Shown here: positions 1 through 6,799 of the stretch, one piece after another
Position numbering within the stretch: the first letter of the stretch is position 1
Layout of the letters: the number at the start of each line of letters is the position of its first letter
Source of the DNA: JBBQKP01 sp038326995
Lineage (GTDB): Bacteria; Planctomycetota; Phycisphaerae; Tepidisphaerales; Tepidisphaeraceae
Reading direction: 5' to 3'
DNA length: 14,268 nucleotides
Assembly (NCBI GenBank): GCA_038326995.1
Contig: JBBQKP010000069.1
Location: 1-14,268, forward strand
Made by a program: the position numbers and the translations under genes
The notes under the pieces: model-generated
What the model was told of the DNA's origin: nothing
The model's input: only the letters and a program-made list of their open reading frames with translations
Databases searched by the model: none

Positions 1-885
1 CGGGGCTTAATCGCGTTTGAGACTTTAAAGCAGGCGGACGATTTTGGTGAGTTCGATGCCGTGCTGGTTTCGGTACCAACCGCGTTTCATCACGAGATCT
101 CGCTTCTCGCTTTGGAGCTGGGAAAGCACGTCATGATCGAAAAGCCCATGGCGATTGATCTCCAGCAAGCGAAAGAGATCAAGGCTCGCGCGGATAAACT
201 CGGCAAAGTTGTGAGTGTGTTTCAAAATCGCCGGTGGGATGAGGATTTTCTGGTGATCGAGAAGGCCGTGAAGTCGGGTGTGCTTGGCCGGATTTTCAAT
301 GTTGAAAGTCGCCTGTCGCAATGGGCGAGCTGCGTGGGACCGGCGGCGGTGGAGTTTCGACCGAACTGGCGTAACGAGAAATCCTTCGGCGGCGGCGGAC
401 TGTTCGACTGGGGTTCGCACTTCATCGATCAAATGCATTTGCTGCTCACTCCCGCGCGCCCGGTACGCGTTTTCGCACAGCTCCGCGGCAACGTCTGGAC
501 GAGCGACGCCGACGATTTCGCACGCGTCCTCATCGACTTCGACAACGGGGCGGCGGCGATGGTGGAGATCAACACGACCACGACCCGGCCACTCCCACGC
601 TGGCACGTCGATGCACAGATGGGCTCGACGGATTCGCCTTACTCGCTCGAATTCGATACCGCCGTGTGGAGTCAATTGCTCTTCACCCCGGCCGACGGTT
701 CGCCGCCGCAAATGCTCGAGCGGGCCGAGCCCGGCTTATCCGAAATCGACATCTGGCGAGCCTTCGCCCGGGCGTGCGCAGGCGATGGCGTTTGCGCGGT
801 CGACCTCGATTCGGTCATGCTCACGATGCGATTGCTCGACGCGGCGATACAAAGCAATCAACTCGGCCAAGCCGTCAAGATTTGA
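1..885 (+). CDS. Gfo/Idh/MocA family NAD(P)-dependent oxidoreductase, 5' partial
   Basis: The reading frame is open from base 1 and ends at TGA 883-885, giving 294 visible residues of a family whose members are usually about 330-370 aa. The missing N-terminus would carry the GxGxxG dinucleotide-binding loop. Seen here: the late Rossmann part with the family motif EKPMA (fragment residues 47-51; the Lys is a catalytic/cofactor-contacting residue in the family), and the C-terminal alpha/beta domain with GGGGLFDWGSHFID (about 130-143), whose D/H residues usually line the active site. Members oxidise or reduce sugars, inositols and related compounds with NAD(P); the substrate cannot be read from this sequence. 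The GTG at 61 is an internal Val codon, not a start. The gene converges with the methionine sulfoxide reductase gene, with only 13 bp between their stops. Family call is firm; substrate unknown. Confidence 0.93.
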   Translation, partial: RGLIAFETLKQADDFGEFDAVLVSVPTAFHHEISLLALELGKHVMIEKPMAIDLQQAKEIKARADKLGKVVSVFQNRRWDEDFLVIEKAVKSGVLGRIFNVESRLSQWASCVGPAAVEFRPNWRNEKSFGGGGLFDWGSHFIDQMHLLLTPARPVRVFAQLRGNVWTSDADDFARVLIDFDNGAAAMVEINTTTTRPLPRWHVDAQMGSTDSPYSLEFDTAVWSQLLFTPADGSPPQMLERAEPGLSEIDIWRAFARACAGDGVCAVDLDSVMLTMRLLDAAIQSNQLGQAVKI

Positions 886-898
886 GTTTCGAAGCCGC

Positions 899-1411
899 TC
901 ACCACGCGGGCCAATCGCATGCATTGACGAACTCGAGTGCGATCGCTTCGAGCCCACTCTGATCGTCAACATCGAATCGAGCGAACAACGGCGAATCGAC
1001 GTCGAGCACGCCTATGAGTCGACTATTGGTCAGACGATTTTCAATAACCATCGGCACGACGATCTCACTATTGGATGCGCTGTCGCACGCGATATGGCCG
1101 GGGAATTTGTGGACATCAGGAACGACAATCGTCTTGCGTGTCGAAGCCGCCGCCCCGCACACGCCGCGTGACAGGGCGATACGCACGCATGCGGGCTTGC
1201 CGAAGAATGGCCCCACTACAAGCTCGCCGCCCCGGTAAAAGTAAAATCCCGCCCAGTTGATGTCGGGCAAAGCACCGCCCAGCATCGCCGCCACGTTCGC
1301 AGAGTTCGCGAGCCAGTCGCGTTCTCCGTCAAACATCGCCCGCAATTGATCCAGCAACGCGAGATAGAATGTCGGCTTATGAGACGAAGTTGGAATGGAT
1401 TTCGCGATCAT
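899..1411 (-). CDS. Free methionine-(R)-sulfoxide reductase (GAF-domain fRMsr)
   Basis: A 170-aa single GAF-domain protein. The family reduces free L-methionine-(R)-sulfoxide to methionine with thioredoxin in the cytosol, as oxidative-damage repair. Signature segments are present: ERDWLANSAN (about 30-39), NWAGFYF (52-58), GKPACVRI (71-78), GVCG (83-86), VPDVHKFPGHIACDSAS (98-112ish) and GVLDVDSP (134-141). Cysteines fall at 75, 85 and 109; the spacing of 10 and 24 matches the three catalytic/resolving cysteines of E. coli fRMsr (84, 94, 118), so it should be active. I chose ATG 1411-1409 because a GAAAGG-like ribosome site (plus-strand 1420-1425) lies 8 nt upstream and the conserved domain begins shortly after. 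A longer start at 1459 would add 16 residues unlike the family. It is divergent from proS across about 150 bp. Confidence 0.93.
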   Translation of the reverse strand: MIAKSIPTSSHKPTFYLALLDQLRAMFDGERDWLANSANVAAMLGGALPDINWAGFYFYRGGELVVGPFFGKPACVRIALSRGVCGAAASTRKTIVVPDVHKFPGHIACDSASNSEIVVPMVIENRLTNSRLIGVLDVDSPLFARFDVDDQSGLEAIALEFVNACDWPAW

Positions 1412-1441
1412 CGTCCGAGCCTTTCGAATTGAATCTGTTGA

Positions 1442-1462
1442 CGCGTGTGTGGTGAACACGCG
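1442..1462. promoter_or_regulatory. Inverted repeat in the divergent fRMsr/proS intergenic region
   Basis: CGCGTGT (1442-1448) and ACACGCG (1456-1462) form a perfect 7-bp inverted repeat with a 7-nt loop. It lies between the divergent starts of the reductase gene (1411) and proS (1566). A TTGACG hexamer, a possible -35 box for proS, overlaps the left arm at 1438-1443, but no convincing -10 box follows at 17 bp. The repeat could be an operator or a leader hairpin. There is no T-run, so it does not look like a terminator. No regulator can be named. Confidence 0.3.
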
Positions 1463-1565
1463 CAGGGAACGTCTGTGCCCCTCGCGAGTGCGCCTCTCGC
1501 GTGTGCGCGTCGCATCGCTATCCTCTACCGCTCGTCATTCGCACACGTTCACACAAGGATTTCCG

Positions 1566-3350
1566 ATGCGCTGGTCACAATCGCTTATTCCGACTCAGAA
1601 ACAAAATCCCGCGGACGCCAAAATCGTCTCGCACCAGTTGCTCATTCGCGCGGGCTTCGTGAGGCAGCTCACGGCGGGCGTGTTCGACTTTTTGCCGCTG
1701 GGTCTTCGCTCACTCCGCAAGGCCGAGCAGATCGTCCGCGAGGAAATGAACGCCATCGGCGGGGCCGAGGTACTCTTGCCCGCGCTGCAGCCACTTTCAC
1801 TCTGGCAGCAAACCGGCCGCGATAAAAGCTACGGCGACAACCTCTTTCGCATGAAGGATCGTCACGGCGCCACCACCGTGCTCGTCCCGACGCATGAGGA
1901 AGTCATCACCGAACTGGTCTGCGGCACGATCAACAGCTACAAGCAATTGCCCCTTACGCTCTACCAGATTCAGACGAAGTTTCGCGACGAATTTCGCCCA
2001 CGATTTGGCCTGTTGCGCGTCCGCGAGTTCTTGATGAAAGATGCGTACAGCTTTCACGCTACCAGCGAATCGCTCGATCAGACTTACAACGACATGTACG
2101 CCGCGTACGAGAAAATTTTCGCGCGGTGCGGTCTGGCGGTCAGTGCGGTTGAGGCCGACAGCGGACCAATCGGCGGAAGCGCGAGCCACGAATTCATGGC
2201 GACCTGCGAGGCGGGCGAAGACACGCTGCTCATCTCCGACAAGGGCAACTTCGCCGCCAATGTCGAGAAGTGCGAAATCGGAACGCGATCTTCGGATCTC
2301 GGCGGCGCACCGACCGGCGAACTTACGCGCGTGCACACGCCCAATTTGCCCGGCATCGATGAGGTCGCGGCGAGGCTGAAAATCCCGGCGCGGCAAATGC
2401 TCAAGACGCTCGTCTACACCGTCATCGGTAAACAAGACGACGCCGAACGCGTGGAAAGCCTTGCGTCGCCCAAGTGGCTCGTCGCAGTCGTTCGCGGCGA
2501 TCACGCGGTGAACGAGGCCAAGCTCAAACGTGCGGCGAGCGAATATTTTGGCGTCGCCGACGTCGAGCTGATCGATAACCCCACCGTCCGCGCGAGCTGG
2601 GCCATCGGATTCGTCGGGCCCGACCGCGCGGTCAACGACCCGCTGTCGGTCGTTCTCATCGACCTTGACGCCGGCAACGCGGCTGACTGGTGCACCGGAG
2701 CAAACGAGGCGGATCATCACGTCATGCATTTCAACTGGCTGCGCGACGCGGGCGACAAGCTTGCCGACCCGAAGAAAGTTCGCGTCGTCGACGTCCGCAA
2801 CGCCGTCGCGGGCGATCCTTCACCCAAGAACGACGGCGGCGTGCTGAGCGAGCGTAAGGGAATCGAACTGGGCCACGTTTTCAAACTCGGAACGAAGTAT
2901 TCGGTGGCGATGGGTGCGAACTTTAAGGACGACAAGCAGAAGGAGTATCCGGTCATCATGGGATGTTACGGCATCGGAGTCGGGCGAATTCTCATCGCCG
3001 CGGCGGAGTCGCTTAGCGATGAAAAGGGCTTGTCCTGGCCGGTCGCGATCGCGCCGTACTCGGTCGTCGTTACGCCGATCAAATACGACGGGGAAATGAA
3101 AGACGCGGCCGACAGTATTTATGCAAAGCTTAACGCGATCGGGATCGATACGATTCTTGACGATCGCGACCAGCGCCCTGGCGCGAAGTTCGCCGATGCT
3201 GATCTCATCGGCTTCCCCGTGCGTGTGACCGTCGGCGATCGCGGGCTCAAAGAAGGCGTGATCGAAGTGAAAGCACGCAAGGCCGCCGAGGCGGAAATGG
3301 TCAAGCTGGATGACGTCATCGCCCGCGTGCAGGAGCTTCTGAAGGCGTAG
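1566..3350 (+). CDS. proS: Prolyl-tRNA synthetase, bacterial type with editing (INS) domain
   Basis: A 594-aa class II aminoacyl-tRNA synthetase that charges tRNA-Pro with proline in the cytosol. The start ATG 1566 is preceded by AAGGA (1555-1559) at 6 nt, and the protein opens MRWSQSLIPT, the typical N-terminus of bacterial ProRS. Seen in order: FLPLGLR (42-48) and REEM of motif 1; VPTHEE (108-112); motif 2 FRDEFRPRFG (139-148) followed by REFLMKDAYSF (153-163); an inserted YbaK-like INS editing domain (about 230-400), which in the family removes Ala mischarged on tRNA-Pro; motif 3 GCYGIGVGR (466-474); then the HGTP anticodon-binding domain with DDRDQRPGAKFADADLIG. Length and architecture match the prokaryote-like ProRS with a full INS domain. 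The frame is open upstream to 1395, but those residues are not ProRS-like. Three small genes follow on the same strand. Confidence 0.97.
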   Translation: MRWSQSLIPTQKQNPADAKIVSHQLLIRAGFVRQLTAGVFDFLPLGLRSLRKAEQIVREEMNAIGGAEVLLPALQPLSLWQQTGRDKSYGDNLFRMKDRHGATTVLVPTHEEVITELVCGTINSYKQLPLTLYQIQTKFRDEFRPRFGLLRVREFLMKDAYSFHATSESLDQTYNDMYAAYEKIFARCGLAVSAVEADSGPIGGSASHEFMATCEAGEDTLLISDKGNFAANVEKCEIGTRSSDLGGAPTGELTRVHTPNLPGIDEVAARLKIPARQMLKTLVYTVIGKQDDAERVESLASPKWLVAVVRGDHAVNEAKLKRAASEYFGVADVELIDNPTVRASWAIGFVGPDRAVNDPLSVVLIDLDAGNAADWCTGANEADHHVMHFNWLRDAGDKLADPKKVRVVDVRNAVAGDPSPKNDGGVLSERKGIELGHVFKLGTKYSVAMGANFKDDKQKEYPVIMGCYGIGVGRILIAAAESLSDEKGLSWPVAIAPYSVVVTPIKYDGEMKDAADSIYAKLNAIGIDTILDDRDQRPGAKFADADLIGFPVRVTVGDRGLKEGVIEVKARKAAEAEMVKLDDVIARVQELLKA

Positions 3351-3417
3351 AATTCGCCAGCAGCGCGTGTGCGTGAAAGTTCGCGTTCCGCTTCATATCG
3401 TTTATGTTTCGCGCTTC

Positions 3418-3711
3418 ATGCAGAGCACCAACTCATCCACGCCCGCAAATTCATCGGACACCGCTCCGTCGGGCTTCCCGGCCATCGGGTCGCGCGTCGC
3501 CGTCACTCAGCAAATGCCCGCCCGCGCTCAGACGATGTCCACCACGGTCATCGGCGTGGTCGTCAAATACGAGCAGCGTAAAACGGGATCATGGTACGCA
3601 CACTCCGCGGGCGATCGGCTGTGGCTCGATCGCGTCGTGCTGCGTAAGGCCGACGGCGAGATCAGCACGCTGAATCTCGACGAGTTCACACGCGTCGAGG
3701 TCATGGAATAA
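3418..3711 (+). CDS. Small conserved-looking hypothetical protein (97 aa)
   Basis: I do not recognise a named family. The first 20 residues are Ser/Thr/Asn/Pro-rich and probably disordered. From about residue 22 the pattern IGSRVAVTQQ ... VIGVVVKYEQRKTGSWYAHSAGDRLWLDRVVLRK ... LNLDEFTRVEVM alternates hydrophobic and polar residues, as in a small beta-barrel or SH3-like fold. There is no signal peptide, membrane helix or cysteine. ATG 3418 is preferred, but it lacks a clear ribosome site; a GTG at 3367 in the same frame would add 17 residues. It lies 67 bp after proS and 37 bp before the DUF6677-like gene, so it may be co-transcribed with both. Coding status is supported by a codon pattern like its neighbours and by the ordered C-terminal two-thirds; function is unknown. 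Confidence 0.7.
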   Translation: MQSTNSSTPANSSDTAPSGFPAIGSRVAVTQQMPARAQTMSTTVIGVVVKYEQRKTGSWYAHSAGDRLWLDRVVLRKADGEISTLNLDEFTRVEVME

Positions 3712-3737
3712 TCGGCCAGCAGTCGCACGCGGGAAAC

Positions 3738-3742
3738 AGGAG
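3738..3742 (+). promoter_or_regulatory. Shine-Dalgarno site AGGAG
   Basis: AGGAG lies 6 nt before ATG 3749 and fixes the start of the membrane protein gene. It is one of only a few strong ribosome sites in this window. Confidence 0.7.
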
Positions 3743-3748
3743 CCTCTC

Positions 3749-4261
3749 ATGGACGAACAAACGATCGAATCAACTCGGGTGCAGAAGCCCGGTTCGCCGA
3801 TGGTCGTTGCGATCGCGGGTTGGATCTTACCCGGCATGGGTTATGTCGTCCTCGGACAGACATGGCGGGGCGTCGTAGCGGGCACTACAATTCTGCTGCT
3901 CATTCTCATGGGCATTTTCATCGGTGGAATTCGCGTCATCGAGTTGCCCGGCTTCGATAACGCGGGCAAACGCGTGGTCGTGCCCGGAACCGATCAATGG
4001 GTTCTTACCGCAAGACCCGTCCCGACGCTGATGGAAGAAATCTGGTTCATGCCCCAACTGCTTAATGGCCCGGTGACGCTTCTGGCGGGACGACAATCGC
4101 TCGCACTCACGCGCTCGGGCTCGGCGATGAAAATGCACGGCCGACTTGATGACATTGGCATCCTCTATGTCGCGATCGCCGGTGTTTTAAATCTCATTAT
4201 TATCATCGACTCCGCACACCGCGCATCAAAGGCGAGCCTGAGCGAGACCGAGCAAAACTGA
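3749..4261 (+). CDS. Multi-pass membrane protein resembling the planctomycete DUF6677 family
   Basis: A 170-aa integral membrane protein. A short polar N-terminus (1-17) leads into GWILPGMGYVVLGQTWRG (about 24-41), a 'GW-hP-G-G-h-h-G--h-RG' motif shared by small TM2/DUF5683-like membrane families. Helices lie at about 18-36, 41-61 and 140-156, with a soluble loop of about 75 residues between helices 2 and 3, and a charged C-terminal tail. The start is supported by AGGAG at 6 nt. The resemblance to DUF6677 comes from memory of planctomycete proteins that begin with this GW..PG..Y...G motif; I could not run a search. It sits between two other small genes in what looks like one transcription unit after proS. 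Function unknown; location inner membrane. Confidence 0.82.
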   Translation: MDEQTIESTRVQKPGSPMVVAIAGWILPGMGYVVLGQTWRGVVAGTTILLLILMGIFIGGIRVIELPGFDNAGKRVVVPGTDQWVLTARPVPTLMEEIWFMPQLLNGPVTLLAGRQSLALTRSGSAMKMHGRLDDIGILYVAIAGVLNLIIIIDSAHRASKASLSETEQN

Positions 4262-4288
4262 CGGACAAGAATCAGGCCCAACCTCCAC

Positions 4289-4519
4289 ATGTTCCTCGCC
4301 CAATACGCATTTCGACCGTTTCTCAACAGCCCACCGATCTGGGATTACTGGCTCTTGCTGATCATTCCGCTGTGCCTGGGCGTTGCGATTGTCTACAAGT
4401 CGATGAAGGTGGCCTCGCCGCGACAATTGCCGCTCGAAGCGATTTCGACCATGGCGTACATCCTGGGTGCGATGGCCGCGATCGCCGCGGCGGTCACGCT
4501 GCTTAACGCGATCATCTGA
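4289..4519 (+). CDS. Small two-helix membrane protein (76 aa)
   Basis: The product has two clear hydrophobic segments, YWLLLIIPLCLGVAIVY (about 20-36) and MAYILGAMAAIAAAVTLL (about 55-72), joined by a positively charged loop containing KSMKVASPRQ. That loop suggests both termini on the periplasmic side by the positive-inside rule. The gene starts 27 bp after the DUF6677-like gene and is probably translated from the same message, although no good Shine-Dalgarno site precedes ATG 4289. Its own stop codon (4517-4519) lies in the first copy of a 16-bp tandem repeat. No named family is recognised. The compact hydrophobic pattern and its place in the unit support a real gene. Confidence 0.75.
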   Translation: MFLAQYAFRPFLNSPPIWDYWLLLIIPLCLGVAIVYKSMKVASPRQLPLEAISTMAYILGAMAAIAAAVTLLNAII

Positions 4520-4557
4520 CGGCGCGATCATCTGACGACGCCATCATCTGATCGTCC
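4510..4557 (+). repeat. 16-bp tandem repeat, three copies
   Basis: The core ATCATCTGA recurs at 4511, 4527 and 4543, exactly 16 bp apart. Units 1 and 2 differ at one position (GATCATCTGACGGCGC and GATCATCTGACGACGC); the third (CATCATCTGATCGTCC) is more diverged. Unit 1 includes the last codons and TGA stop of the 76-aa membrane protein gene, so the array looks like a local duplication of that gene's 3' end. It fills most of the gap to the converging lipoprotein gene that ends at 4560. Confidence 0.8.
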
Positions 4558-4559
4558 AA

Positions 4560-5459
4560 TTATCGGATTAGTCCCACTCGCACGTTGTCCTTCGACGATG
4601 CCGAAATCAGCAGCAGCGTTTCCTTGCCCAGCACGGCGGCACCTTCGAGTTCGTCCTTCGGGGTGAAGTCGTACATCCTTAGTATCACCGCCTGATTTGT
4701 TTTGATCGATTGTTCGAGGTCGAGCATTGTCAATCGCCAACCCAGGCCCGGCGTGATGTTTTGAACCAGTACGAGCATTGCGGGCGAACGATTTGTCTTT
4801 TCAATGAAGAAGACGTTCTGCACGAATGGTCCGCACGGGAAGGAGTGAACCAGAACGCCTTCATCGCGTGTGGACGTCGCGTGGAGCAAACGCTGAGGAT
4901 CGTAGAGGCGTATTACGTTGTTGGAGTTGCCGTAGTCGCTGGTCGCAATCAGCCAGCGTCCGCCGACCTGGGCGTAGCAAGGCCTTGTTCCGTTGACGGC
5001 GGCGTCGTCGTTGATCGAGCGAATCAGTGCGCCATCCAGCGTGCCGGTCGAAAGAGCTTTCGCAAAATCAATCACATGAATGACGCCGCGTCGATTCACG
5101 GTATCGCCCATGAACGTCGGCATGCCATCGCGAATCGTCAACCCTGTCGGATGCGGTGCAACGTCTTCGCCGTCGATGGTCAGTCGCACGTCTCGACCGG
5201 TCGGAACCAAGTGGCCGGTGCCACGGTCGAACGTCGCTTCGCGAATGACGCCGGTCTTCGCGTCGCCGTAGATGTACACGAGGTTTCCATTGACGGTAAG
5301 CCCTTGTCCGGCACCAACGTCGGCGAACGTCGAAGCATTTTTAAAGAGCGTGACCGTCGGGACGTAATGTTTCTGCGTCGTGTGCGACTGGGCACATCCC
5401 GCCGCGACCGAGCAGAGATACAAAAGAGTCACAACCCGCAATTGCCTTGCCGTAAACAT
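4560..5459 (-). CDS. Predicted secreted lipoprotein of unknown family (299 aa)
   Basis: From ATG 5459 the product begins with a short lipoprotein-type signal peptide: basic residues (R5, R8), a hydrophobic stretch VVTLLYLCSVAA, then the lipobox-like AAGC with lipidated Cys22. This predicts export and membrane anchoring. The mature part has recurring beta-type segments with G/N/D turns (LTVNGNLVYIYGD, GRWLIATSDYG, NVIRLYDPQRL, ELEGAAVLGKETLLLISAS), as in beta-propeller or NHL-like proteins that read as 'label, value' repeats. No catalytic motif or named family is recognised. Longer in-frame starts exist (ATG 5489, TTG 5510) but would bury the signal peptide; none of the three has a clear ribosome site. 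It converges with the 76-aa membrane protein gene and follows a small membrane protein gene 103 bp upstream on the same strand. Confidence 0.8.
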   Translation of the reverse strand: MFTARQLRVVTLLYLCSVAAGCAQSHTTQKHYVPTVTLFKNASTFADVGAGQGLTVNGNLVYIYGDAKTGVIREATFDRGTGHLVPTGRDVRLTIDGEDVAPHPTGLTIRDGMPTFMGDTVNRRGVIHVIDFAKALSTGTLDGALIRSINDDAAVNGTRPCYAQVGGRWLIATSDYGNSNNVIRLYDPQRLLHATSTRDEGVLVHSFPCGPFVQNVFFIEKTNRSPAMLVLVQNITPGLGWRLTMLDLEQSIKTNQAVILRMYDFTPKDELEGAAVLGKETLLLISASSKDNVRVGLIR

Positions 5460-5562
5460 GTGCGAATCATGGCGGGCGGTTGTTTGCATCGCGCAAAGTC
5501 GGCCGCGCAAAGTTGCAAGAGAAAGGTCGACTCCGCAAAGTCTATTTCAGGCAGATTCAGAT

Positions 5563-5793
5563 TTAGACCTGCGCGCGAATCCACTCAGCCACCGGAACGG
5601 CCGCGTACATCAGGCAACAGACTCCTAAAATCGCGAAATCGATCTTTCTCTTGAGCACATAAATCGCAAGAAATACGACCGCCATCAGCACACCAATCTG
5701 CGTGAGAATGTGAATGTGGCGAGTGATGTCGTGAAGGTTGGCGAGGTGAGTCATCATTGTGTCGATCATTTGTTCCACCGGTTTGAGTTGCAT
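5563..5793 (-). CDS. Small two-helix membrane protein (76 aa or 68 aa)
   Basis: The product has a polar, Met/His-rich N-terminus (1-27), two hydrophobic segments HILTQIGVLMAVVFLAIYVL (about 28-47) and FAILGVCCLMYAAVPVAEWI (about 53-72), and a short KRK loop between them. That topology is plausible for a small inner-membrane protein. ATG 5793 gives 76 aa. ATG 5769 (residue 9) has a GGTGG-like site about 5 nt upstream and may be the true start, giving 68 aa. It lies upstream of the lipoprotein gene on the same strand with a 103-bp gap, so the two could be co-transcribed. No family recognised; the long hydrophobic stretches are the main argument that it is real. Confidence 0.6.
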   Translation of the reverse strand: MQLKPVEQMIDTMMTHLANLHDITRHIHILTQIGVLMAVVFLAIYVLKRKIDFAILGVCCLMYAAVPVAEWIRAQV

Positions 5794-6109
5794 CTAACGT
5801 AGCACGGCAAAAACGGGCGGCGCACGTTCCGGGAAATCGCACGTCCGCATAAACAATCGCGACTTCGGCGTGTGGCGAATGTGCCAATTGTAACGGCGAC
5901 TTTCCGTAGAAACGTCGTTATCGGGACACGCGGACATCTGACAATCCAACCATCGAATCGGATGCGGCTCGTAAATGCGAGGCTTACTAAGAGCTTGGGC
6001 TTCTCAACGATCAAAATTTTTTCCTTGCATGTCATGAACGTGAATCGGATGTCACACCATCGCGTCGCCGAGCGGCGGCGCAGCACTCGTCCAATCAACC
6101 AGGTTCACC
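5794..6109. other. Divergent intergenic region without a convincing gene
   Basis: About 316 bp separate the minus-strand small membrane gene from the plus-strand STAS gene. I see no RNA gene and no credible protein; the overlapping frames have unordered, Arg/Thr-rich translations. The right half has an AT-rich patch with a T-run (around 6015-6022). TTGCAT near 6024 could serve as a -35 box for the STAS gene, but no good -10 box follows. Both flanking genes presumably have their promoters here. Confidence 0.5.
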
Positions 6110-6562
6110 ATGTACGCCACACTCACACGTCCGTCTGCCAAATCATCCAAAGTTGTCGCGTTTGAAGTCGCCAATCACTGGTGGGTGTTCTGCTTCCGCA
6201 ACCCCCGCCTCACCGATCCGGCCATGCTCAGCGAAGTCGAGTCTGCGGTACTGAACAAGCTCGAGCAGTTGCCCCTGCGCGGCCAGGTCGTACTCGACTT
6301 TCGCCGCGTGGAGTTCTGCAGCAGCCAGTTGCTGGGCGTGATGCTCGCGGTCAAGCGCGAGGTGAATCTTCGCGGCGGCACGCTGGTGCTCACCCGTGTC
6401 AGCCGACAGCTTACGGACATGCTCGCCCTGACCAGGCTCGATCGGCAGTTCACCGTCGTCGAGCGCCTTCGCGACGTCGTCGGCCAGCCGTCCCGCAGAG
6501 CGACGCTCGACGCTCCGGCCATCGGCATGGACGGAGTCGACTGGATCGACAGCGTGCAATGA
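6110..6562 (+). CDS. Stand-alone STAS-domain protein (anti-sigma factor antagonist-like)
   Basis: A 150-aa soluble protein. Residues about 15-120 fit a STAS fold: a first strand with VANHWWVFCF, helix SEVESAVLNKLEQL, strand GQVVLDFRRVEF, the loop CSSQLLGVMLAV (70-81), helix and strand NLRGGTLVLTRV, then SRQLTDMLALTRLDRQFTVVE. The loop corresponds to the DSSGLGV loop of SpoIIAA/RsbV-type antagonists, where a serine is phosphorylated by an anti-sigma kinase. Here Ser71/Ser72 are kept, but the preceding Asp is Cys and the next Gly is Gln, so classical partner switching is uncertain. The C-terminal 30 residues are variable and probably flexible. ATG 6110 has an AGG about 7 nt upstream. No kinase, phosphatase or sigma gene is adjacent. 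The minus strand beneath it is an open but meaningless extension of the FecR frame. Confidence 0.85.
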   Translation: MYATLTRPSAKSSKVVAFEVANHWWVFCFRNPRLTDPAMLSEVESAVLNKLEQLPLRGQVVLDFRRVEFCSSQLLGVMLAVKREVNLRGGTLVLTRVSRQLTDMLALTRLDRQFTVVERLRDVVGQPSRRATLDAPAIGMDGVDWIDSVQ

Positions 6563-6799
6563 GCTTGTCGTGCAAGCATCTGCAAAGCATAGATCTGACG
6601 CTGTGATCGCTCATCGGGTGACGCCGACATTTCAAGATCGCGAAGTCTCCGCTTCTTTAGATAGACGAGAGTCGCCTCTGGACGGTCCGTGCAGAGAACA
6701 GTCACGCTCTGATCAATCAGCCAGCCCCAGTTCGCATCGGGTTCGAGCATCGTGCGAAACTCAAAGCCCGCGTTGCTCGTGAATCGGCCGGGCGTCCAG
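6563..6799. other. Gene-poor stretch between the STAS gene and the FecR remnant
   Basis: No independent gene is supported. On the minus strand the FecR frame stays open through here and reads segments such as LEPDANWGWLIDQSVTVLC and TDRPEATLVYLKKRRLRDLEM. These look somewhat protein-like, but I cannot assign them. They may be the lost C-terminal part of the FecR protein, a piece of a different gene joined by deletion, or chance. Confidence 0.35.

Noticed and set aside
278..1171. 297-aa frame on the plus strand across the oxidoreductase and reductase genes
   Set aside because: It overlaps two firmly identified genes and reads as Ser/Arg-rich out-of-frame translation.
1797..2729. 310-aa open frame on the minus strand opposite proS
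   Set aside because: It lies wholly under proS, which is certain. The translation is Arg/Val/Asp-rich without domain logic, as expected from the antisense of a GC-rich gene.
4710..5654. 314-aa open frame on the plus strand opposite the lipoprotein gene
   Set aside because: The minus-strand frame has a proper signal peptide, lipobox and regular secondary-structure pattern; the plus-strand frame has none of these.
6061..6109. GC stem-like stretch followed by GGTTCACC, considered as a tRNA or small RNA
   Set aside because: No cloverleaf, no anticodon arm of proper spacing and no CCA end; it looks like ordinary leader sequence of the STAS gene.
6175..6562. C-terminal half of the long minus-strand FecR frame
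   Set aside because: It is antisense to the STAS coding region, is Ser/Arg/Thr-rich and has no fold pattern; the frame is simply open by chance.
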